A program made the translations under genes and the position numbers. Of a stretch of 64,000 bases of DNA, positions 26,551-32,661 are shown in pieces. Source of the stretch: Candidatus Poseidoniaceae archaeon (GTDB lineage: Archaea; Thermoplasmatota; Poseidoniia; Poseidoniales; Poseidoniaceae); contig JAOMTZ010000005.1 in NCBI GenBank assembly GCA_028356125.1, forward strand, positions 1 through 64,000, written 5' to 3'. Each line of letters opens with the position of its first letter. The first letter of the stretch is position 1. The notes under the pieces are model-generated. The model made no database searches, was not told where the DNA came from, and saw nothing but the letters and a program-made list of their open reading frames with translations.

Positions 26551-27129
26551 TTATTCTTCTTCACTAGCCACAATAGGTCGGCCATCAGTAATCATGAGGC
26601 GTACGAATCCCATAATCCAACCATCACTTCGTGGCCGCCCTAGATCAGGCCTAGGTTTATTCAGAAGATTGGAACCACAATTAGTACACCTAACTGCAGT
26701 CACTTGCCATACTGGATAAGGAAGGTTACAGCAGGACTCATCCGAATCGGCTCTATTTCTGACCAATTGTAGATTCATTGCTAACTGTTTTGTCCAGTTC
26801 GCTTCTTCACCTGCCAAAAATCCAGTCAATCGAGATAGAATTAACCATCCTGATACAGACCACATCCCAAATCCTATCGCTGCTGAGCCGTATGACATAC
26901 TGAACCAACCGAATACGAGAGGGATTAATGCAAAAACTACGGATAGCCAATGGAAGAACCGCATGTGCATTACTCTTTGAATTAAATGGGCATCAACGTA
27001 AACAGCTTCTGGATGAGGGGGGAATTGCTCATTCCAAGTCTTAAGACGAGGAAACGTCAAAAATGGCACTCTAGTAATCATATGTGCAGTTACAGCACCG
27101 ATTAAAAATTCAATGAACTCCGCCCACAT
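26551..27129 (-). CDS. Small membrane protein with C-terminal zinc-ribbon-like segment
   Basis: Hydrophobic segments lie near the N-terminus (FLIGAVTAHMITRVPFLTF) and centre (WLSVVFALIPLVFGWFSM, AAIGFGMWSVSGWLILSRLTGFLAG). A C-terminal cytoplasmic part holds CC...CTNCGSNLLNKP, a possible metal-binding ribbon. The chosen ATG at 27129 lies one base after the aminotransferase stop; an ATG at 27141 would overlap it. Family not recognised. It is probably cotranscribed with the upstream aminotransferase. Confidence 0.6.
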   Translation of the reverse strand: MWAEFIEFLIGAVTAHMITRVPFLTFPRLKTWNEQFPPHPEAVYVDAHLIQRVMHMRFFHWLSVVFALIPLVFGWFSMSYGSAAIGFGMWSVSGWLILSRLTGFLAGEEANWTKQLAMNLQLVRNRADSDESCCNLPYPVWQVTAVRCTNCGSNLLNKPRPDLGRPRSDGWIMGFVRLMITDGRPIVASEEE

Positions 27130-27130
27130 T

Positions 27131-28279
27131 TCACTCGCCACGTAAACCTTTCAGTACAGCTTCAGTTTTGTCCATTCCAAGTGAAATATCTTCTCTTGAG
27201 ATAGTATAGGCAAACCGAAGGTGTCCTTCACCAGAGGGCCCAAAAGCGCTTCCAGGAGAGCACAAGACTCCACCTTTCAGAAGTTCTAGCGCTATTTGCT
27301 CACTAGTCATACCTGGAACATCGACTTTGGGGAACACGTAGAATGCGCCCTCTGGAACGTGACATTGGACCCCGGGCATAGCGTTTAGTCTTGAACAAAT
27401 CAAGTCTCTTCTAGCCTTGAACTCAATACACATCTCATCAGGGTAGTCATTTGCTTGCTCAAATGCAGCAAGTACCGCATGCTGCATTGCATCATTTGAA
27501 CATGCAGTAATGTAATACTGTAATTTTGTCATCTGCGACATGGCTTCAGAATTAGCGGAAAGAATGTATCCGATTCTCCATCCAGTCATAGCGAAAGTTT
27601 TGGAGAAGGAATTGACAAGAATAACTCGTTCATCATCGCAACCCATGAATGACACGTGGTCACCATCAAAGACGATTCGATCATAGACTTCATCTGTGAT
27701 AAGCCAAAGGTCATGTTTTTGCGCAAACTGAAGTAACTCGTCTCTTTGTGAGGTTGAGATTGTTGCACCCGTTGGGTTTGAAGGGAAATTATACAGAATT
27801 GCTACTGTGTCATCGTCGACCAAACTTTCCAAGTGTTCGACGGTAGGGACAAACTCATCCTTAAACAAACATTCGTAAAACCTAGCCTCTCCACCCCACA
27901 GCCCAACATCAGGGCCGTAAAGAGGGAAGTAAGGTTCCGGTAGCAGAACATTCTTGCCAGGGTTGACAATTGTTGCAAATATATTCAGGAGTGCATTTGT
28001 ACCACTCATAGTCATACAAACATTACTTTCATCTAATCCGGGGCACACATTGTCCCAAGATTGTGCTATTTTTTCTCTCAATGCTGGTAATCCGGCGGTA
28101 GTGGTATACTTATTGTGGCCATCTTTCATTGCTTGATACATTGCTTCGATAGCGACAGCAGGTGGTTGAAAATCTGGTTCGCCTAAACCAAATGAAATTA
28201 CATCATCGCCAGCCATATCAAACATCTTGCGTACGCCAGTAGGTTGGATATCCAACGCTCTATCAGAAAAGCCACGCAT
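27131..28279 (-). CDS. Class I/II PLP-dependent aminotransferase (aspartate aminotransferase-like)
   Basis: Amino-group transfer enzyme of the AspC/AAT family. The N-terminal family pattern is present (VISFGLGEPDFQPP, YTTTAGLPALREKIA), as are the ring-stacking Tyr/PLP contacts (NFPSNPTGA, WLITDEVYDRIVF), the Schiff-base lysine in NSFSKTFAMTGWRIGY and the substrate carboxylate Arg in LRFAYTISRED. At 382 residues it is full length. The exact substrate (aspartate, aromatic or alanine) cannot be read from sequence alone. Confidence 0.9.
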   Translation of the reverse strand: MRGFSDRALDIQPTGVRKMFDMAGDDVISFGLGEPDFQPPAVAIEAMYQAMKDGHNKYTTTAGLPALREKIAQSWDNVCPGLDESNVCMTMSGTNALLNIFATIVNPGKNVLLPEPYFPLYGPDVGLWGGEARFYECLFKDEFVPTVEHLESLVDDDTVAILYNFPSNPTGATISTSQRDELLQFAQKHDLWLITDEVYDRIVFDGDHVSFMGCDDERVILVNSFSKTFAMTGWRIGYILSANSEAMSQMTKLQYYITACSNDAMQHAVLAAFEQANDYPDEMCIEFKARRDLICSRLNAMPGVQCHVPEGAFYVFPKVDVPGMTSEQIALELLKGGVLCSPGSAFGPSGEGHLRFAYTISREDISLGMDKTEAVLKGLRGE

Positions 28280-28304
28280 GGCAGGACGACTACGAGTTCA
28301 CTTT

Positions 28305-30479
28305 TCAAGATGAGGTGCTATCTGAGACATCATCTACTAATGTAGCTTCTAAAGGTTCATCGTCGAACACTGGTGGTAACAATGCTAAATCCGAACCCTC
28401 TGCAGTATAATGAAGTGGCTGTTCTGCTTGTTGCCTAATAGCAACAAGTGCTCCAAAAATGAATACTGCGAATCCAACTACTCCAATGAAAAGTAGCCTT
28501 CCAAGAGACTCGCCACTGCCGAATGATTCAACATTCCCTCCACCAAGAACTGAGTCCCATGAGATCATTGAGGAAGCGCCTGCTTCGTCAACTCCCCTGA
28601 CAATAATCATGTTGTAGTCTTCTGGCAGAACATCGGTGTCTACAACAAATTGGAATTGGAATGACTCATAAGCAGTCATAGAACCATTTACAGACTCATA
28701 CATTACTTCGGTCCAAGTCTCCCCACCATCGACAGAATATTCGATTTTATCCAACACCGCACCCCGGCTCCAAGCTTGTCCTGTGTATGTGTTCACAGTG
28801 CCTTCAGAAGAAATGTCCTCAATATGAACTTGTAAATCCAAATTCATATCAGAAGTGCTAATTCCAGACATATTGAGATATTGAGCAGTCCATACCGCAT
28901 CATGAGCATCAACCATCCCCCAACCAAAATGACGGTTCCAGTGAGGGTCAATATCTGGATAAGTAGCCCATGGGCCTTCTTCAACTCCTTCGCCATCTGC
29001 CGATGATAGAATATCTCTTCTTTCAGCGGTTGAACGTAATATTTCCCTAATCACCAATGGATTGATTTCATCATTTACTTCCATCATTAGAGCGATTACC
29101 CCCGTAACTGCAGGAGTAGCGTAAGAGGTCCCCGAACCTCTACCAGTGTAACCATTTTGAGAAGCATCGCCTCCAAAGAAGTTGTTACAAGAACCTGATG
29201 TCACACAAGCTTCTGCTTGCACAATGTCTGAACCTGATGCAGTTACATCTGGCTTCATCTCATTGATAGGATTAGAATCGCCATTGTCTCTACGAGGACC
29301 ACGACTAGAATAACCTGCGATTGTATCGTCATCTCTTTCGATTGTATTCATGTCATCTGTGGCTCCAACAGTTATCGATAGAGAAGAAGAACCCATACCA
29401 GATAGACCATCATTTCCTGACCCATCATTTCCAGCGGCTACACTTACAGCAATTCCTGCAAGGGTTGCTTCGTTAAGAATGCGTGAATGCATGTCTTCTC
29501 CATCACTTCCTCCGCCTTCGTGACTTGTAATTCCCCATGAAAGTGAAATGATATCAATACCATGTAGACTTTCATCAACGCCCGGCCATGCAGTGTCTTT
29601 ATTGTCAATAATCCATTGAAGTCCATTCATAGCGGATTCATAAAATTCTTGAGATAGAAGATAGTTTTCGAATGGGCCCGCTCCCGCATCAGTACCTATT
29701 CTAACGTCGATTAAGCTAGCATTAGGCGCAGAACCTTCGTAACCAGTTTGCTCTCCATTAGCATCTAAACCGGTAGCAGCAGCCATGCCCATGCAAGCAG
29801 TACCGTGTTGATTTCCATCATCTGGGTCAAAGGAACCATCGGTTTCTCTTGCTCCAGAAAGGGCACATGTTGGATCGGTGTGAAGATAACATACCGCATC
29901 ATATCCTGCTACAAACTTATCTTTCAGACCTGGATGTTCGTTATCGGTTCCAGTGTCAACCATAGCGATATTAATCCCTGCACCTTTCATAGTACTATGA
30001 TTCCATGCAGTATGTGGATAAACATCTGAAGACTCAGCTTTTATGTTTGGAGTTTGAATATCCCCCCACAAAATAACTTGACCGTATCTCTCAACCATCA
30101 CAACGCCATCGATTTGAGATAAATCCCAAATGTCGCCTGAATCGATTACACCGAGTAGTACTGCATCAACAGCCTCTATTACATCTGTAATTTGATAGCC
30201 CATCGATTCTAGTAATTCAACATCTGAATCGTTCACCTCGCGGTTAAAGGAAAGGCCGATTCCTACCGGACCCTCCAAAGATTCAAGAGAATCAAAGATT
30301 CCATTTCTGTTAGAATCCATGGTGGTTCTTTCCCACCAATCAATTTCCTCGTATACGATTGGAGTCATTTCCGGAATTGCGGAAGACCAATTTGATGGCA
30401 CATCTGTTTCATTTCCTAAAGAACCAGTTAATGGTGCCAAGAAAAGTGTCAAACAGAGTAGTGTAAAACCGCGACGCAT
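28305..30479 (-). CDS. Secreted membrane-anchored subtilisin-like serine protease (S8)
   Basis: The signal peptide (MRRGFTLLCLTLFLAPLTGSLG) starts at ATG 30479. A propeptide-like region follows, then the S8 triad in order: Asp in NIAMVDTGTDNEHPGL, His in GNQHGTACMGMAAATG, Ser in GSGTSYATPAVTGVIALMM, with the oxyanion Asn in AAGNDGSGNDGLSG. The C-terminal part carries a beta-sandwich domain, one transmembrane helix (LLFIGVVGFAVFIFGALVAI) and a short acidic cytoplasmic tail. It likely degrades external protein at the cell surface. Confidence 0.9.
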   Translation of the reverse strand: MRRGFTLLCLTLFLAPLTGSLGNETDVPSNWSSAIPEMTPIVYEEIDWWERTTMDSNRNGIFDSLESLEGPVGIGLSFNREVNDSDVELLESMGYQITDVIEAVDAVLLGVIDSGDIWDLSQIDGVVMVERYGQVILWGDIQTPNIKAESSDVYPHTAWNHSTMKGAGINIAMVDTGTDNEHPGLKDKFVAGYDAVCYLHTDPTCALSGARETDGSFDPDDGNQHGTACMGMAAATGLDANGEQTGYEGSAPNASLIDVRIGTDAGAGPFENYLLSQEFYESAMNGLQWIIDNKDTAWPGVDESLHGIDIISLSWGITSHEGGGSDGEDMHSRILNEATLAGIAVSVAAGNDGSGNDGLSGMGSSSLSITVGATDDMNTIERDDDTIAGYSSRGPRRDNGDSNPINEMKPDVTASGSDIVQAEACVTSGSCNNFFGGDASQNGYTGRGSGTSYATPAVTGVIALMMEVNDEINPLVIREILRSTAERRDILSSADGEGVEEGPWATYPDIDPHWNRHFGWGMVDAHDAVWTAQYLNMSGISTSDMNLDLQVHIEDISSEGTVNTYTGQAWSRGAVLDKIEYSVDGGETWTEVMYESVNGSMTAYESFQFQFVVDTDVLPEDYNMIIVRGVDEAGASSMISWDSVLGGGNVESFGSGESLGRLLFIGVVGFAVFIFGALVAIRQQAEQPLHYTAEGSDLALLPPVFDDEPLEATLVDDVSDSTSS

Positions 30480-30557
30480 ATGCTTCCCCAAAATAATTCA
30501 AGAGTTCCCTAAACATCAATATGTTGGTCACAGGATTGGATTGAGATTAGCAAAAGG

Positions 30558-30746
30558 TGGGAGCACAGGGATTTGAACCCCGACCGGCTGGTATCTTCTG
30601 ATCCGCCACTAAGTGTTTTGTGTACGGCTGGTGGCGGGATTTCACAGGTCAGTCTTCCAGTTGATCATCACAATCTTCAAACCTTAACCTATCATCATTC
30701 CCGTGCAACTGGAGCCAGCTATACTACCAGGTTATACTATACTCCC
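30558..30746 (-). tRNA. trnW: tRNA-Trp (anticodon CCA), intron-containing
   Basis: The exons give acceptor GGGAGTA paired with TGCTCCC, a T-arm CGGGG-TTCAAAT-CCCTG, anticodon stem GCTGG/CCAGC and loop CTCCAG-A with CCA at 30712-30710. The first exon is 30746-30709 and the second 30592-30558. The intron (30593-30708) lies at the canonical 37/38 position. The 3' end continues CC then T, so a full CCA is not encoded. It lies 22 bases after the eL41 gene on the same strand. Confidence 0.93.
30593..30708 (-). ncRNA. tRNA-Trp intron carrying a box C/D guide RNA for C34 methylation
   Basis: The 116-nt intron contains box C (ATGATGA, 30698-30692), C' (GTGATGA, 30671-30665) and D (CTGA, 30652-30649), closed by the 6-bp stem CACGGG/CCTGTG. 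The guide CAACTGGA (30663-30656) is perfectly complementary to TCCAGTTG, spanning the anticodon loop of exon 1 and the first three intron bases. The fifth base before box D faces C34, the residue known to be 2'-O-methylated by the equivalent Haloferax intron. The rest of the intron forms a second hairpin (CCGCCAC/GTGGCGG). The D' guide target is not clear. Confidence 0.85.
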
Positions 30747-30767
30747 CTGTTCGTTTACCGTTCAGCT

Positions 30768-30875
30768 TCATTGCTTAGCCTGTCGGCGAGCACGCTTACG
30801 ACGGCGTAGCTTCTTCTTGCGCCACTTCCATCGCTGATTACCAGTCTTCTTCCACGCTCTGGAACCTCGCTTCAT
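30768..30875 (-). CDS. rpl41e: 50S ribosomal protein L41e (eL41), 35 residues
   Basis: A tiny gene whose product reads MKRGSRAWKKTGNQRWKWRK then KKLRRRKRARRQAKQ, closely matching the WRKKRMRRLKRKRRK pattern of eL41. It is a single basic helix at the subunit interface. No Shine-Dalgarno precedes the ATG, but a TATA-like box lies about 30 bases upstream, fitting a leaderless mRNA. The gene is followed at once by tRNA-Trp, so the two may share a transcript. Confidence 0.85.
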   Translation of the reverse strand: MKRGSRAWKKTGNQRWKWRKKKLRRRKRARRQAKQ

Positions 30876-30901
30876 GGTGAACAGTCCGCCGACCAACCTT
30901 T

Positions 30902-30911
30902 CGTATATGAG
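30902..30911 (-). promoter_or_regulatory. TATA box of the eL41/tRNA-Trp unit
   Basis: TCATATACGA on the minus strand is centred about 31 bases before the eL41 ATG at 30875, the right distance for an archaeal TATA element with transcription starting at or near the ATG. Confidence 0.45.
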
Positions 30912-30938
30912 GACTTCCCAAAGGAGGTGATTAATCCA

Positions 30939-31775
30939 TCAAGCTAAAACGCCGTTCTGATAGTCTTCAATTGCCTGCATTATCTCTTCTCTTGTATTCA
31001 TTACGAACGGGCCATACCTAGCGATTGGCTCGCCAATTTCAGGTCCCGCAAGAATTAGGAACTCTGAATCCTCAGTAGCATTGAACTTAACAGTAGTACC
31101 ATTTGACAACAAAGCCAGGGAGCCATCAGAAACAGACTTGCCAGCAATATCTAATTCTCCCTTGAAAACGTAAATCATACCATTCAGATCTAAGCCTAAA
31201 GATTTGTCAAGAGTAGAGCCTTTGTCCATTTTCACATGAACATATGTTATTGGAATTACGGTATCTAAAGATGACTCAACACCGAGGCATTCGCCTGCCA
31301 CCACTCTAGCCCAGACTCCTTCTTTCTCAGCGATTGGTGAATCTGCTGCTGTTAAATCTTGATATCTAGGATTCATCATCTTATCTTTAGCAGGAAGATT
31401 TACCCAAATTTGGAAACCGTGCATTAATCCACCTTCATCCATCATCTTCTTAGTTGGCATTTCGGAGTGAATTATTCCTTTTCCAGCGGTCATCCACTGA
31501 ACATCCCCTGGAGTTAGAAGTCCTTTGGAGCCTTGGCTATCTTCGTGTTCCATCTCTCCTGATAACAAATAGGTCACTGTTTCAAATCCGCGGTGAGGAT
31601 GCCAAGGCGCTCCAACTGCTTCACCTGGCCCATATTCTACAGGTCCCATTTCGTCAAGTAGCAAGAAAGGACTCATCAATGAACCCATTGCTGCTGGCCT
31701 ACGAACTTTGAAACCTCCACCTTCCATTACGGTGTGAGTGGGAACAATTGAATTTACTACCCTGAATCCGGACAT
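30939..31775 (-). CDS. Pirin family protein (cupin)
   Basis: Bicupin of the pirin/YhhW family, whose members include quercetinase-active enzymes. The N-terminal cupin has the metal-ligand set HPHRGFETVTYLLSGEMEHED and the later GKGIIHSEMP. Other family hallmarks are LMSPFLLLDEMGP near residue 30 and QIWVNLPAKDKMMNPRYQ. The start at ATG 31775 matches the family N-terminus; a few more in-frame codons exist upstream. At 278 residues it is complete. Confidence 0.9.
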   Translation of the reverse strand: MSGFRVVNSIVPTHTVMEGGGFKVRRPAAMGSLMSPFLLLDEMGPVEYGPGEAVGAPWHPHRGFETVTYLLSGEMEHEDSQGSKGLLTPGDVQWMTAGKGIIHSEMPTKKMMDEGGLMHGFQIWVNLPAKDKMMNPRYQDLTAADSPIAEKEGVWARVVAGECLGVESSLDTVIPITYVHVKMDKGSTLDKSLGLDLNGMIYVFKGELDIAGKSVSDGSLALLSNGTTVKFNATEDSEFLILAGPEIGEPIARYGPFVMNTREEIMQAIEDYQNGVLA

Positions 31776-31853
31776 GGTTGCTCGTGACACTCTAGAGATA
31801 TAGAGCATTTAGTATCATGTTTGATATTACCATTTTGAGTTATGGATGGATGG

Positions 31854-31927
31854 CGGGCGTACGGGGATTTGAACCCCGGTATTCGGCTTAGAAGGCCGAG
31901 ATGATATCCAAACTACATCATACGCCC
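31854..31927 (-). tRNA. trnR: tRNA-Arg (anticodon UCU)
   Basis: Acceptor GGGCGTA/TACGCCC, anticodon stem TCGGC/GCCGA with loop CTTCTAA (anticodon at 31892-31890), T-arm CGGGG-TTCAAAT-CCCCG, discriminator G. The following bases read CCA (31853-31851), so the 3' end is encoded. No intron. It lies 33 bases downstream of the SprT-like gene on the same strand. Confidence 0.93.
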
Positions 31928-31959
31928 AACACGGCGGGAGCGAATCACCTCTATCAGCC

Positions 31960-32448
31960 TTACAGTGGTCTAGCACACTTGTGACAGCGCTTCGGTTTGC
32001 GAACAGTAGCGCGTTTCCACTCATATCCGCAGTGAGAACAGGTCCACGACTTGACTCGCGCCGAACCGAGGAATTCATCTCGCATTTCTTGCAATACGGG
32101 AGAATCTGAGATTGCAACGCCAGGCGCAATACTGTCAACCGCATCATGTAGCTCTTTGGAATGGTTCAAAACCCCAGAAGCATGAACTAATTCATGTGCT
32201 AATGTGTGCCTTAGTAAATCGGGCTCTTCCTTTAGACGAGGATGTAGTCCAATTGTGATATTACCTGGGTCTAAAGAAAATCTACGGCGGCGGACTAATT
32301 CAGCAGGTCCTTCTTCGAATCTCGTCATTCCTAAACGGTCATCGCTTAGTTCCAACCAAGTCAAAGAAATGCGCTGAGTGAGCCATTTTGAGAAGATATT
32401 CTCGGGCACTTGCGGGAGAAGTTCTGCCAATACTTCATCCACGTCCAT
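31960..32448 (-). CDS. SprT-like zinc metalloprotease domain protein
   Basis: A SprT/Spartan-type fold: after an N-terminal helix (DVDEVLAELLPQVP) comes the zinc site HELVHASGVLNH (HExxH with a further His), preceded by ITIGLHPRLKEEPDLLRHTLA. A C-terminal zinc ribbon follows (CSHCGYEWKRATVRKPKRCHKCARPL, four Cys). Homologues act on DNA-protein crosslinks in eukaryotes; the archaeal role is less clear. The start used is the ATG at 32448; a further in-frame ATG is at 32490. Confidence 0.85.
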   Translation of the reverse strand: MDVDEVLAELLPQVPENIFSKWLTQRISLTWLELSDDRLGMTRFEEGPAELVRRRRFSLDPGNITIGLHPRLKEEPDLLRHTLAHELVHASGVLNHSKELHDAVDSIAPGVAISDSPVLQEMRDEFLGSARVKSWTCSHCGYEWKRATVRKPKRCHKCARPL

Positions 32449-32524
32449 GTATGTCCGAGGGGCAACCAATTGAGAAGCCTTATGATGCAAGCGCAGGTGG
32501 GCAGGCTGCCTTAGGCAAAGCGTT

Positions 32525-32597
32525 GGGCGCTTAGATCAGTTGGAAGATCGCTTGAGTGGCACTCAAGAGGCCGGGGGTTCAAATCCCCCAGTGTCCA
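32525..32597 (+). tRNA. trnA: tRNA-Ala (anticodon GGC)
   Basis: Acceptor GGGCGCT pairs with AGTGTCC and includes the G3-U70 pair that marks tRNA-Ala. D-stem GATC/GATC, anticodon stem CTTGA/TCAAG with loop GTGGCAC (anticodon 32558-32560), T-arm GGGGG-TTCAAAT-CCCCC, discriminator A. No CCA is encoded (ATTT follows). No intron. Confidence 0.94.
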
Positions 32598-32661
32598 TTT
32601 AACATCAGATTTAGAAGAATTCCGGCTCAATCTTTAATTGCTAAATCCCTAAGTTGATTCT

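Noticed and set aside
30593..30708. Mobile-element insertion in the tRNA-Trp gene
   Set aside because: The insert lies at the standard 37/38 intron site and has box C/D structure, with no terminal repeats or target duplication.
30573..30809. Plus-strand open frame over the tRNA-Trp region
   Set aside because: It lies over the tRNA-Trp exons, its intron and the eL41 gene, all explained on the minus strand, and the peptide has no recognisable features.
31827..32147. Minus-strand open frame over tRNA-Arg
   Set aside because: It runs through the tRNA-Arg gene and an alternate frame of the SprT-like gene, so it is a chance frame.
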